DNA of 64,000 bases from Bryobacteraceae bacterium (GCA_030041495.1 JASHNT010000015.1:19710-83709); one strand, 5' to 3'. Shown: positions 39,461 through 48,794, counted from the first letter of the stretch. Notes: generated by a model from the letters alone, not told the origin. Program-made: numbers and translations.

Positions 39461-42025
39461 TTGTCTCGCCGCAGTTCCGTCCGCAGCCCCGTCCGGCAGG
39501 AGGCCTCGAAAGCCCCCCTTATCTCACCGCCCGAATCCAACCCCGCGCCGGTTTCCCTGCCCCTCGCTTTGGCGCCCTTGGTGGCCCTGCTCGCCGGAAG
39601 CGGCTGTGCGGCGCTGATTTACGAAATCGTTTGGTTCCAGTTGTTGCAGTTGGTGATCGGCGCTTCGGCGGTGTCGCTGGGATTGCTGCTGGCGTTTTAC
39701 ATGGGCGGATTGTGTCTGGGCAGCGTGGCATTTGCCCGCTTCGTGTCTCCGTCGCTCGACGCGCGGCGAGTCTATGCATTGATCGAGGCAGGCATCGGAG
39801 CCTTCGGCATCCTGGCCTTGTTCGGCGTTCCGCTGGCCGGCCGATTGTACCTGGTGGGACCGATGCAGGGCTTGGGCGGGCTGATCTTTCGCGGAGTGAT
39901 CGCGGGGATGTGCCTGCTTCCGCCGGCTCTGCTGATGGGAGGGACTTTTCCCGCAGCCTCCCGCTGGGCGGGCCAGTATCAAGGCGCGGAAACCAGCCGC
40001 GTACCGTGGTTCGGGCTGCTGTACGCCGCCAACACCTGCGGCGCCGTGCTGGGTTGCGTGCTGGCAGGGTTCTATCTGCTTCGCCTTCACGATCTGGCGG
40101 TAGCCACTTACGTGGCCGCCGCGGTGAACTTCTCGGTTGCCTGCGTTGCTTACTTGCTTCCGCAAAGCGCGGATCTTGCGCAAGACGCGGAACCGGCCAG
40201 CGCTTCGCCTCCGCGCCGGGCGCGCGGCGTGAGCTGGATTTACGTGAGCATCGCGCTTTCCGGGTTTGCTGCGCTCGGCGCGGAAGTGGTGTGGACGCGC
40301 CTGCTGTCGCTTCTGCTGGGCGCGACGGTTTACACCTTTTCGATCATCCTGGCCGTCTTTCTGACCGGCCTGTGGGCGGCGAGCAGCGTGACATCTTTGC
40401 TGATGAAACGGCTGCGGGAACCGCGCATCGCGCTGGGTGCGTGCCAGATCCTGATGGGCGCAGCGTGCGCCTGGACAGCTCACGCTGTTGCGCAATCGCT
40501 GCCATTTTGGCCGGTCGACCCGATGCTGTCCATCGATCCGTGGACCAATTTCGAGCTGGACGTGATTCGTTGCGCGTTTGCGATTCTGCCCGCCGCGCTG
40601 CTGTGGGGCGCGAGTTTCCCGTTGGCGCTCCAGTGCGCAGCCGCGGAGAGCGAGGATCCGGCGCGGTTGACCGGCGAAGTTTACGCGGCCAATACCGCCG
40701 GGGCCATCGTGGGCGCGCTGCTGTTCAGCCTGGCGCTGATCCCCGCACTGGGAACGGCCGGGGCCCAACAGGTGCTGGTGTGGGTGGGCGCGGCGGCAGG
40801 CGTGGCCGCGTTGACGCCGTTGATCGGGAGCAAAGGCGGTACCGAAGGCGGGCTCAAGCGGTTCGCCATCGGCGGAGCCGCGGCAGTCGCTATTGCGGGT
40901 GTCGCGAGCCCCTTCGTCATACAGATTCCGTGGCAGGTGATCGCGTACGGACGCCGTGTTGCACCCATTCTGCGCGCGGCGCATACAGGCTCGATTGAGG
41001 GCCGGCTCACGCCTTTGTTTGTCGGCGAAGGGACCAACGCTTCGGTGGCGATCGCGCAAGAAGGGCAAGGCGAGAACGACCGCATTTTTTACGTCAGCGG
41101 AAAGCCGGAAGCGTCATCGGGGCGTGTGGATATGCGCCTGCAGAGAATGATGGGGCATCTTCCGGCGTTGATGGACCCAAATCCACGCTCGGTGCTGGTG
41201 GTGGGATTCGGAGCAGGCGTGACCGCGGGATCGTTTGTGCCCTATCCGGATGTCCGCAAGATTGTCATCTGCGAACTCGAGCCTCTTATTCCGCCGGCGT
41301 CAGGAAAATTCTTCGCGCAACAAAACAACGGCATTGTCAACGACCCTCGCACCACGATTGTGGACGACGACGCGCGGCATTACATCCTGACTTCGCCGGA
41401 AAAATTCGACGTCATTACCACCGATCCCATTCATCCCTGGGTGAAAGGCACATCCGCGCTTTACTCGCGCGAGTATTATGAGCTGGTCAAGCAGCATTTG
41501 AATCCCAGTGGCGTCGCGGCGCAATGGCTGCCGCTCTACGAAAGCGATTCCGAGACCGTGCGAACCGAACTGGCTACCTTTTTCAGTGTCTTCCCCAGCG
41601 CGACTGTCTGGAGCAACTTCAGCGATGGCGACGGCTACGACATGGTGCTGGTTGGCCGCTCGGATGACTCGGCCAACACCCCGATCGATGTGGATGCGCT
41701 CGACTCGCGTTTGAAGAGCCCCGGGTATGCCGGCGTCGCGGCGTCTTTACAAGACGTCGGATTCCCCTCCGCCGTGGACCTGCTCGCGTCCTATGCCGGC
41801 CGCGCCGCGGATCTTCAGCCGCTGCTTGAAGGCGCCCAGATTAACGAGGATCTCTCCATGCGCTTGCAGTACCTCGCCGGAATGGGCGTCAATTCTTCCG
41901 AAGCCGCGCCGCTGTATCGTTCGATCCTTTCCTATCGCCGGTTCCCGGAGGGTTTGTTCGCCGGCACGGCCGCACAGATCGAGGCATTACACGCCCGTCT
42001 AGGACGAGCGGTCCTTACGTTTTAA
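39461..42025 (+). CDS. Membrane-fused spermidine-synthase-like protein
   Basis: 854 residues starting at TTG 39461, nine bases after GGAGG. The first 500 residues hold 12 or more membrane segments, and near them sit YEIVWFQLLQLVIGASA and EVVWTRLLSLLLGATVYTFS, the same motif in two halves typical of fused MFS/spermidine synthase proteins. The C-terminal soluble part has a Rossmann methyltransferase-like fold: VLVVGFGAGVTAGSF, KIVICELEPLI, DDDARHYI and FDVITTDPIHPWV, then a TSALYSREYYELVKQHLNPSG block. Substrates of these fusions are not known; aminopropyl transfer or polyamine-like transport is an inference from the fold. Confidence 0.85.
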   Translation: MSRRSSVRSPVRQEASKAPLISPPESNPAPVSLPLALAPLVALLAGSGCAALIYEIVWFQLLQLVIGASAVSLGLLLAFYMGGLCLGSVAFARFVSPSLDARRVYALIEAGIGAFGILALFGVPLAGRLYLVGPMQGLGGLIFRGVIAGMCLLPPALLMGGTFPAASRWAGQYQGAETSRVPWFGLLYAANTCGAVLGCVLAGFYLLRLHDLAVATYVAAAVNFSVACVAYLLPQSADLAQDAEPASASPPRRARGVSWIYVSIALSGFAALGAEVVWTRLLSLLLGATVYTFSIILAVFLTGLWAASSVTSLLMKRLREPRIALGACQILMGAACAWTAHAVAQSLPFWPVDPMLSIDPWTNFELDVIRCAFAILPAALLWGASFPLALQCAAAESEDPARLTGEVYAANTAGAIVGALLFSLALIPALGTAGAQQVLVWVGAAAGVAALTPLIGSKGGTEGGLKRFAIGGAAAVAIAGVASPFVIQIPWQVIAYGRRVAPILRAAHTGSIEGRLTPLFVGEGTNASVAIAQEGQGENDRIFYVSGKPEASSGRVDMRLQRMMGHLPALMDPNPRSVLVVGFGAGVTAGSFVPYPDVRKIVICELEPLIPPASGKFFAQQNNGIVNDPRTTIVDDDARHYILTSPEKFDVITTDPIHPWVKGTSALYSREYYELVKQHLNPSGVAAQWLPLYESDSETVRTELATFFSVFPSATVWSNFSDGDGYDMVLVGRSDDSANTPIDVDALDSRLKSPGYAGVAASLQDVGFPSAVDLLASYAGRAADLQPLLEGAQINEDLSMRLQYLAGMGVNSSEAAPLYRSILSYRRFPEGLFAGTAAQIEALHARLGRAVLTF

Positions 42026-42032
42026 TAGAAGG

Positions 42033-42665
42033 ATGACGACCCGCTTCCGAGTCCTGCTCGCCGCCGCGCTGCTGGTCCCGCTCGCCGCCTGGGCCGATGT
42101 CTTGTGCGCGCTCGGTTCTGCCTCCGCCGTCAAGGCCTATAAAGCCGCTTCCGACCAGAGACCAAGCGCCGATACCATGCAGATCGTGCGCCGGGTCAAC
42201 GCCACGTTGATGCCGTTCTGCCAGCCGGAGTGCCCGGAAGCAGCCATGCTGCGCAACGACACCGCGCCGAACCTGATGCTGGCCGCCGATCAGGACGGCG
42301 CAAAGCTGGTCTACGCTCCGCAATTCTTCGCCGCTGTCTACGCCAAATATGGCGAGCCTGCCCTGATCGCGCTCATCGCCCACGTTTACGGCCACGCCAT
42401 CGATGAGGTCAAGCGGCCCACGTGGCTCCCGGCTTCCTGGAACATGGAGCTGCGCGCCGACGGTTGGGCCGGATGCGTTCTGGCCAAATCGAATTTGCCG
42501 GCCGCCTCGCTCTCCTCCGCGCTGGCCGCCCTCGCCTCGTACCCGCCTCCTCCCCAACAGGCCTGGGCGCCTCGCTCGGCCGCGCTGCGCCTCGGCTTCT
42601 CTCATTGCGGAGGCGCAACGCCGGAGTTCGACGCCGCGGCACGGTCGACAAATAAGCCGAAATAA
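42033..42665 (+). CDS. Metallopeptidase-like secreted protein lacking the catalytic Glu
   Basis: 210 residues with a signal peptide ending AAWAD, starting seven bases after the upstream stop. The central segment ALIALIAHVYGHAIDE followed by MELRADGWAGCVLA has the layout of YpfJ-like neutral zinc metallopeptidases, which read LAHEYGHH then ELQADCLAG. The HExxH motif is HVYGH here (117-121), with Val118 in place of the catalytic Glu; the zinc His residues and the ELxAD helix remain. The codon is GTT, two changes from GAA or GAG. Activity as a protease is therefore unlikely, and binding of zinc or peptide may remain. Cys63 and Cys67 may pair. Confidence 0.6.
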   Translation: MTTRFRVLLAAALLVPLAAWADVLCALGSASAVKAYKAASDQRPSADTMQIVRRVNATLMPFCQPECPEAAMLRNDTAPNLMLAADQDGAKLVYAPQFFAAVYAKYGEPALIALIAHVYGHAIDEVKRPTWLPASWNMELRADGWAGCVLAKSNLPAASLSSALAALASYPPPPQQAWAPRSAALRLGFSHCGGATPEFDAAARSTNKPK

Positions 42666-42726
42666 GCGCGGTTAGGCCGTTTTTTTCGGCGCGCAATTGC
42701 GATAGACTTGCCCAAGGTAGAGGTTA

Positions 42727-42754
42727 AAGACTGGAAGCACAAGACTGGAGGCAA
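42727..42754 (+). repeat. 14-base tandem repeat that includes the ribosome site of the first tandem VWFA gene
   Basis: AAGACTGGAAGCAC (42727-42740) is followed by AAGACTGGAGGCAA (42741-42754). The second copy carries GGAGG, five bases before the ATG at 42757; the first reads GGAAG. Confidence 0.75.
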
Positions 42755-42756
42755 CC

Positions 42757-44409
42757 ATGTCCTGCCGTGTTCTGCTCCTCTGCGCCGCTGCGGTCGCTGC
42801 CGCCCAACAGGTCGAGCCCGTCTACCGCGCCGGCACACAACTGGTCCAAGTGGATGTCGAGGTCCGCAATGACAAGGGCCCGGTCCGCGGACTCACCAAA
42901 GACGATTTCACGCTTCAGGACAAAGGCAAGCCGCAGAACATAAGCCTGTTCGCGATGAATGAAACCGGGGAGGGTCCCAAAGCCGATCCCCTGCCGTCCG
43001 GCGTGGTCTCCAACCGCATCAACGCCAAGGGCGAAAGCGTCCGGAACGCGGTGGTAATTCTGTTCGACCGCCTGAACATCATCGATGACAGCAACACTTC
43101 CGGCAGCTCCAGCAGTTCGAGCAGCTCTAATCCGGGCTTGAGCGGCCTCGCGGCCGGAGCTCAAGCTCGCGCAGGCCGCCAGATCCTGGAAGTGCTCGCC
43201 TCGCTCGAGCCCACGCAAAGAATCGGATTGTACTCCCTCTTTCAAGATCTCACCGTCGTGCGCGATTTCACGGAAGATTCCGCGCCTCTGATCGAATCCG
43301 CCAAGCGGCTGCTCTCGGCGGCGCCGGTCACTGCGCCCACTCCGGAAGGCCAGGCTCTAGACAAAGCCCTGCGTGACGCGCTCACTCCGGGCATTCCTCT
43401 GGAGCACAGCGTCCGCGCTGAGATCACGCAAAAGGCCTTCCGCGGCGTCGCCCGCCGCATGGATGGGGTTGTGGGCCGCAAGAGCCTGGTTTGGGTCGTG
43501 AGTAGCTTTCCACTGACTTTCGGAAACGATGCCAGCCGCCGCGGCGACGATGAGGCCGAGGTCAATGCCATCGCCGCCGAACTGAGCGACGCCAATATCG
43601 CCGTCTACGCCATGGATCCGCGCGGAGCCGGCACTGGACTGGGGCAAGCCTCAAACAAAACTGCTCCGGGTACCGAGCAAGAAGGACACTTGATGAACGG
43701 CCGCGGTGGGAGCAAAGGCGCCGGCGCCCTCGACAGCGCCCAGCAAAGCCAGAGTACGCTTTCCGGCCCCCAAGCCATGGAGATGATCGCCCAGCAAACC
43801 GGCGGCTCCAATCTCATCAGTGTCAACGATATCTCCCAGCCCATCCGCGACGTGATCGATTCGTCCCGCGTCTCCTATAGTCTCGGTTTTTACGTCGATG
43901 GCAAGGCTCTGGACAACAAGAAGCACGAACTCAACGTCAAGCTCGCTAAAAAACCGGAAACCTCCGGGGCGAAACTTTTCTACCGCAAAAGCTATATCGC
44001 GACCGTCCGCACGGACCGTCCCCAGATCAACGAACTGATCGCCGACCGCCTCGATGCCAATCGCGTGGGCCTCATGGCCGCCGCCGCCCCCGCCCCTAAC
44101 CGTCCCGGTGCCGACGCCGTGCAAATCCGCGTCGATTTGAAAGACCTTCAGTTCGAAAAGCGCGCCGATAAATGGGTCACTTCGTTCGATCTCGCTCTGG
44201 CCATCGAAGCCGGCGGCGAGCCCAAAGTCGCCGTCAGCCCCGAGAGCTTGAGTCTCAGCGACGATCAGCTCAAACAAGGCCTTGCCGGAGGCGTCACCAT
44301 CGACAACACCGTCCCTGCTCCCGACAAAGCCGCCACTTTGCGCATCGTAGTGCAGGATAAGTCCAGCGGAGAGGCGGGTTCGATTCGCATTCCCTTGCCC
44401 GGAAAGTAG
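42757..44409 (+). CDS. VWFA-related acidobacterial protein, first of a tandem trio
   Basis: 550 residues with a short signal peptide, GGAGG upstream, and the TIGR03436 blocks: VYRAGTQLVQVDVEVRN, LTKDDFTLQDKGKPQNISLF, LFDRLNIID in place of a D-x-S-x-S metal site, and GVVGRKSLVWVVSSFPLTF. A serine run (GSSSSSSSSNPG) near 125 separates the first strand from the next helix. VSYSLGFYVDGKALDNKKHELNVKL and the Ser-Gly-rich end match the family. It is more divergent than copies two and three, which resemble each other closely. The protein is probably exported; its role is unknown. The next gene follows 17 bases after its stop. Confidence 0.85.
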   Translation: MSCRVLLLCAAAVAAAQQVEPVYRAGTQLVQVDVEVRNDKGPVRGLTKDDFTLQDKGKPQNISLFAMNETGEGPKADPLPSGVVSNRINAKGESVRNAVVILFDRLNIIDDSNTSGSSSSSSSSNPGLSGLAAGAQARAGRQILEVLASLEPTQRIGLYSLFQDLTVVRDFTEDSAPLIESAKRLLSAAPVTAPTPEGQALDKALRDALTPGIPLEHSVRAEITQKAFRGVARRMDGVVGRKSLVWVVSSFPLTFGNDASRRGDDEAEVNAIAAELSDANIAVYAMDPRGAGTGLGQASNKTAPGTEQEGHLMNGRGGSKGAGALDSAQQSQSTLSGPQAMEMIAQQTGGSNLISVNDISQPIRDVIDSSRVSYSLGFYVDGKALDNKKHELNVKLAKKPETSGAKLFYRKSYIATVRTDRPQINELIADRLDANRVGLMAAAAPAPNRPGADAVQIRVDLKDLQFEKRADKWVTSFDLALAIEAGGEPKVAVSPESLSLSDDQLKQGLAGGVTIDNTVPAPDKAATLRIVVQDKSSGEAGSIRIPLPGK

Positions 44410-44426
44410 ACCCCAACGGAGGTCAC

Positions 44427-46151
44427 ATGATCAAGCGCAAATTGTTGCTCGCCGCGTTGATCTTGACCGCGTTTGCTTCGCTGATCGCCTCCTACCAGGC
44501 GCCCGTCTTTCACGTCAACACCCAATTGGTGGAAGTGGACGTAGTGGTGCGCGGCAAGAACGGCCCCATCGCCAATCTCACCCAGAGCGACTTCACCATC
44601 CTCGATAACGGCAAGCCGCAGCAGATCACCTTGTTCAGCGTGCGGTCCTCTGCTTCGCAATCCGCGGCGCTGAACTCCAGCAGTGCCGCGCCGCTCGCGC
44701 CCGGCGTCGTCTCCAATCGCCTCACCCGCTCCGGCGAGGAGCCTCCCAGCCCCACCGTGATTCTCTGGGACGCACTCAACACTGCAACCTCCGACCAGGC
44801 CTGGGTCCGCAATCAGGTCATTAACTTTTTGCGTACGCTCCATCCCGGCGATCCCGTCGCGGTTTACCTCCTGGTTAAGAATCTCCACGTGATCCAAGAC
44901 TTCACCACGGATTCGACGCACTTGATCCTGGCGCTTTCCAAAACCAACGCAGAGCAGTCCGCGGATCTCTCCGCGCCGGATCTCGTCGATCTTCAGGGGC
45001 AAATCAACTTTTTGGGCGACGTCTCGCCAAACGCGCCATCGGCCGTCCAACAAATGGCGAAAAATTTCGCGCAGTTGCAAACCATGGCCGTCACGGCCGC
45101 CACGGAAATGACCGACTACGCTCTGCGCGATCAGGTCTACATCACGCAAGCCGCTCTGGAATCGATCGCCGAGCATCTTTCCGGATTGCCCGGCCGCAAG
45201 AAACTCGTCTGGATCTCCGGCAGTTTTCCCGCGGTTACCTTCAACCTGCGCCATCACGGTGGGCCTGATGGATCTCCGGCAATCGACGTTCTCGACTTCT
45301 CGCCACAGCTCTACCACGCCATTCGCGCACTCAATGGCGCCAATGTCGCCATCTATCCCGTCGATCCCCGCGGCATCACCAGCGGATTTGACGCGCCCGC
45401 GAACCCACCTTCCTTCTCCAATAATCGCCACGGCATCGTCGAAGCCAACAAAGCTAGCGCATTAGCCGACGGCGCTCTTACCGCCCCTGGCATCGACACC
45501 ATGAACTTGCTGGCCGGCGGAACCGGCGGCCAGGCTTTCTACGCCACCAACGACGACGCCGGCGTAATGAAAACCATCATGGAGGACGGCGACGTAACCT
45601 ACCGCCTCGGCTTCTATCCGTCCGATGCGAAGCTCGATGGCTCCTATCACACGATCTCTGTCAAGGTGGCGCGCAAAGACTCCGCGATCCGCGATGTTCG
45701 CGCGCGCAAAGGATACTTCGCTCTGGACGCCTCCAACTCCGCCTACGGCCACTGGCGCGACCGCCTCAATGAGTCCATGCGCAATCCGCTGGACGCCACT
45801 CAGCTAGGTCTTCGCGGCTCGGCTTTGCCCGTCAATGGCGCAACCGGCGTCTATGATCTGGACCTCGTCCTCGACCTAGACGGCGTGCATTTTGAGCGCG
45901 AGCCGAACGGCCGCTGGGTCGCCGGAATCGCCCTCGCCACGCAGTTCGGTCAGGACGAATCGGCGAAAGGGAGCCTGGAAACCATTCGCATCAGTTTGAG
46001 CGAGGAACGGCTGAAGCAGGCTCTCCAGGACGGCTTCACTCTGCGCCGCAAGCTCGCCGCCGGCTCCGCGACCGGCTATCTCCACGTGGTCGTCGAAGAC
46101 GCTGCAACTGGTGCTCTCGGCTCCGTTCACGTCCCGGTCGGCGTGCAGTAA
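44427..46151 (+). CDS. VWFA-related acidobacterial protein, second of a tandem trio
   Basis: 574 residues with a hydrophobic N-terminus (LLLAALILTAFASLIAS). VNTQLVEVDVVVRGKNGPIA, DFTILDNGKPQQITLF, VILWDALNTAT and LPGRKKLVWISGSFP are the diagnostic blocks. It aligns through its length with the next gene and ends in the same HVVVEDAATGALGSVHVP, so the two arose by recent duplication. Codons also coincide there at the DNA level. The metal site Ser residues are replaced (WDALNT). The gene lies between copies one and three with short spacers, so all three are co-transcribed. Function is unknown, presumably extracytoplasmic. Confidence 0.88.
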   Translation: MIKRKLLLAALILTAFASLIASYQAPVFHVNTQLVEVDVVVRGKNGPIANLTQSDFTILDNGKPQQITLFSVRSSASQSAALNSSSAAPLAPGVVSNRLTRSGEEPPSPTVILWDALNTATSDQAWVRNQVINFLRTLHPGDPVAVYLLVKNLHVIQDFTTDSTHLILALSKTNAEQSADLSAPDLVDLQGQINFLGDVSPNAPSAVQQMAKNFAQLQTMAVTAATEMTDYALRDQVYITQAALESIAEHLSGLPGRKKLVWISGSFPAVTFNLRHHGGPDGSPAIDVLDFSPQLYHAIRALNGANVAIYPVDPRGITSGFDAPANPPSFSNNRHGIVEANKASALADGALTAPGIDTMNLLAGGTGGQAFYATNDDAGVMKTIMEDGDVTYRLGFYPSDAKLDGSYHTISVKVARKDSAIRDVRARKGYFALDASNSAYGHWRDRLNESMRNPLDATQLGLRGSALPVNGATGVYDLDLVLDLDGVHFEREPNGRWVAGIALATQFGQDESAKGSLETIRISLSEERLKQALQDGFTLRRKLAAGSATGYLHVVVEDAATGALGSVHVPVGVQ

Positions 46152-46156
46152 TAATT

Positions 46157-47884
46157 ATGCTCAAACACGGAGTGTTGCTACACGCGTTGGTCCTAGCCGG
46201 TGTTGGCTCCCTGATCGCCTCTTTTCAAGCGCCCATCTTTCGCGTCAACACTCAGTTGGTGGAAGTCGACGTAGTAGTGCACGGTAAGAACGGCCCCATC
46301 GCCAACTTGAACCAGAAAGACTTCACCATCCTGGACAACGGCAAGCCGCAGCAGATCTCCTTGTTCAGCGTGCAGTCTTCCCGGACGCCGAAAGCCGTGA
46401 AGGCCGCGCCGCTCGCCCCAGGAGTCGTCTCCAATCGCCTTACCGCCTCTGGCGAAGAACCTGCCAGCCCTACCGTGATTCTGTGGGACGCCCTCAACAC
46501 CGAATCCTCAGATCAGGCTTGGGTCCGCCATCAGGTCATCAGCTATCTGCGCTCTCTCCACCCCGGCGATCCCGTCGCGGTCTACATCCTGGTCAAGACC
46601 TTACGCGTGATCCAAGACTTCACCACCGATTCGACGCAGTTGATCATGGCCCTCTCCAAAACGAATGCCGAGCAGTCCGCCGATCTCTCCGCCCCGGACT
46701 TACCCGATCTTCAAGGGCAAATCTCCTTATTGGAGGGCGCTGGCCCGCCGCCCACCCCGCCCGCCACTTCGCCGCAAGGCGCCGCGCAGGCCCAGGCTTT
46801 GCTGACGCAAGATCAGGCTTTGCTTGTGAATTTGGAATCCGCGGCCGAAGCAGCGGCCACCGAGTTGACCGATTACGCCTTGCGTGATCAGGTCTTTATC
46901 ACCAAGGCCGCTCTGGAGGCCATCGCTGAGCACCTCACCGGCCTGCCTGGCCGCAAGAAACTGGTCTGGATCTCGGGAAGTTTCCCGGCGCTCAACCTTG
47001 ACGACCGCCACCGCGTGGGCGCTTCGCAAATCGAGGTTCTCGATTTCTCGCCGCAACTCTACCACGCCATCCGCGCGCTCAATGGAGCCAATGTCGCCGT
47101 CTATCCGCTCGATCCGCGCGGCATCACCAACAGCCTCCCCCAGCTCGCCAATAGCCCTTCCTTCTCCGACCCCTCCACCGTCAGCCGCGCCAGCTCCTTA
47201 CCGGCGGCTGCTCTCACCGCTCCCGGCATCGATACCATGAACCTGCTCGCCGGCGGAACCGGAGGCAAGGCTTTCTACGTCACCAACGATGCCGCCGGCA
47301 CGATGAAAACCATCATGGAGGATAGCGAGGTAATTTACCGCCTCGGCTTCTATCCCTCCGATGAGAAACTCGATGGCTCCTATCACACTCTCTCTGTTAA
47401 GGTCGCCCGCAAAGGAGGCGCGATTGAAGATGTTCGGGCCCGCAAAGGCTACTTCGCTCTGGACGCATCCAGCTCCGCCAACGGCCATTGGCGCGACCGC
47501 CTCACTGAGTCCATGCGCAATCCTCTGGAAGCCACGCAATTGGGATTGCGCGCTTCCGCTTCACCCGTCAAAGGCGCTTCCGGCGTCTATGCTCTAGACT
47601 TGGTGCTCGATCTCGACGGCCTGCATTTCGAGCGCGAGCCCGACGGCCGCTGGATTGCCGGCATCGCTCTGGGAACCCAGTTCGGCACGGCATCGACCAA
47701 GGGGAGCCTCGAGATCATCCGGATCCGCTTGACTGAAAAGCGTCTGAAGGAAGCCCTCCAGGATGGTTACCGTCTGCGCCGCACGGTGGTCACCGGCTCC
47801 GCGACCGGCTATCTCCACGTGGTCGTCGAAGACGCTGCCACCGGTGCTCTCGGCTCCGTGCACGTGCCCGTCGGCGTGCAGTAA
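46157..47884 (+). CDS. VWFA-related acidobacterial protein, third of a tandem trio
   Basis: 575 residues, five bases after copy two. The order of blocks is the same (VNTQLVEVDVVVHGKNGPIA, DFTILDNGKPQQISLF, VILWDALNTES, LPGRKKLVWISGSFP). The main difference from copy two is a longer linker near 195-230 with proline and alanine (GPPPTPPATSPQGAAQAQAL) in place of a shorter segment. The C-terminal 28 residues are identical to copy two. The hydrophobic start (HALVLAGVGSLIASFQAP) acts as a signal or anchor. As in the other copies there is no D-x-S-x-S site. Duplication followed by local divergence or gene conversion is the likely history. Confidence 0.88.
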   Translation: MLKHGVLLHALVLAGVGSLIASFQAPIFRVNTQLVEVDVVVHGKNGPIANLNQKDFTILDNGKPQQISLFSVQSSRTPKAVKAAPLAPGVVSNRLTASGEEPASPTVILWDALNTESSDQAWVRHQVISYLRSLHPGDPVAVYILVKTLRVIQDFTTDSTQLIMALSKTNAEQSADLSAPDLPDLQGQISLLEGAGPPPTPPATSPQGAAQAQALLTQDQALLVNLESAAEAAATELTDYALRDQVFITKAALEAIAEHLTGLPGRKKLVWISGSFPALNLDDRHRVGASQIEVLDFSPQLYHAIRALNGANVAVYPLDPRGITNSLPQLANSPSFSDPSTVSRASSLPAAALTAPGIDTMNLLAGGTGGKAFYVTNDAAGTMKTIMEDSEVIYRLGFYPSDEKLDGSYHTLSVKVARKGGAIEDVRARKGYFALDASSSANGHWRDRLTESMRNPLEATQLGLRASASPVKGASGVYALDLVLDLDGLHFEREPDGRWIAGIALGTQFGTASTKGSLEIIRIRLTEKRLKEALQDGYRLRRTVVTGSATGYLHVVVEDAATGALGSVHVPVGVQ

Positions 47885-47937
47885 GCAGGATTCAGCCAGC
47901 CTTTACCGGCATTCCGAACTGTGATACCGTAACCCGC

Positions 47938-48786
47938 ATGCGCTGGCTCTGTGCGTCCGCGACATTCGCCGCATTCGTTTTCGCCCAGCTCCCCGCCCCC
48001 AACGCGGCGGGAGTCACCATTGGGCACATCACCTTCATCGTCCCTGATGGCGACAACATGACCAAGGCTTGGGAAGATCTGTTCGGCGCGGTGCCGGCCA
48101 AATCCGGATCTCTTACGCCGCTCAAGCTTCCCGGCATCTACATCGTCGTCAGCGGAGCCCGCGGCGGACGCAATGGCGAGCCAGCCGCCAAGCGCGCCGG
48201 CACCAAGGGCTCCGTGATCGACCACATCGGCATCGAAGTCAAGGATTACGACGGTCTTAAGGCCAAGGCTATGGCCGCCAACATGCCCTGGCAGGAAGTT
48301 ACTCCGGGTACGCAAGCATTCTTAACAATGCCCGACGACGTCATCGTCGAAGTCATGGGCAACAAGGACCTCAAGACGCCGGTCCAGTTCCACCATTTCC
48401 ACCTGGCCGTCGCCAATGCCGACGCCGCGAAAGAAGCGCAAGCCTGGTACATCAAGGAATTCGGAGCCACGGCAGGAACACGCCGCAATCTTCCTGCCGC
48501 CATGTTCCCCGTCGGCGAAGTCGATTTTCTCCCAGCCCGCGGCGGACGTAACGGCGCGCCGCCCACTCCTCCCGTTGGAACCGACGGCCGCGCACTGGAT
48601 CACATCGGATTCGATGTCGCCGATCAGGACGCCATGTTCAAGAAGTTCGCCGATGATGGCGTGAAGATCAACAGCGCCCCTCGCGACTTGACCAAGCAGG
48701 TTGGTTTCAAGCTCGGCTTCATCACCGACCCCTATGGCACCTATATCGAAGTTACACAGGGCTTGAGGGATCTCAACGACAAGTAA
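47938..48786 (+). CDS. Secreted double VOC (glyoxalase-fold) protein
   Basis: 282 residues with a signal peptide (ATFAAFVFAQ). Two VOC modules follow. The first runs from GVTIGHITFIVPDGDNMTKAW to IEVKDYDGLKAKA and VIVEVMGNKD; the second from FHHFHLAVANADAAKEAQAW to DHIGFDVADQDAMFKKF and GFITDPYGTYIEVTQ. Both contain a VSGARGGRNG or LPARGGRNG turn, marking internal duplication. Metal ligands are plausible at His of GHITF or HFHLAV, His of DHIG and Glu of YIEV. It may be a dioxygenase- or lyase-like enzyme outside the cytoplasm; no substrate can be named. Confidence 0.8.
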   Translation: MRWLCASATFAAFVFAQLPAPNAAGVTIGHITFIVPDGDNMTKAWEDLFGAVPAKSGSLTPLKLPGIYIVVSGARGGRNGEPAAKRAGTKGSVIDHIGIEVKDYDGLKAKAMAANMPWQEVTPGTQAFLTMPDDVIVEVMGNKDLKTPVQFHHFHLAVANADAAKEAQAWYIKEFGATAGTRRNLPAAMFPVGEVDFLPARGGRNGAPPTPPVGTDGRALDHIGFDVADQDAMFKKFADDGVKINSAPRDLTKQVGFKLGFITDPYGTYIEVTQGLRDLNDK

Positions 48787-48794
48787 GTCTTGAT

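Noticed and set aside
39524..41068. 514-codon minus-strand frame opposite the spermidine-synthase-like gene
   Set aside because: Composition rich in Arg, Gln and His, typical of a shadow frame.
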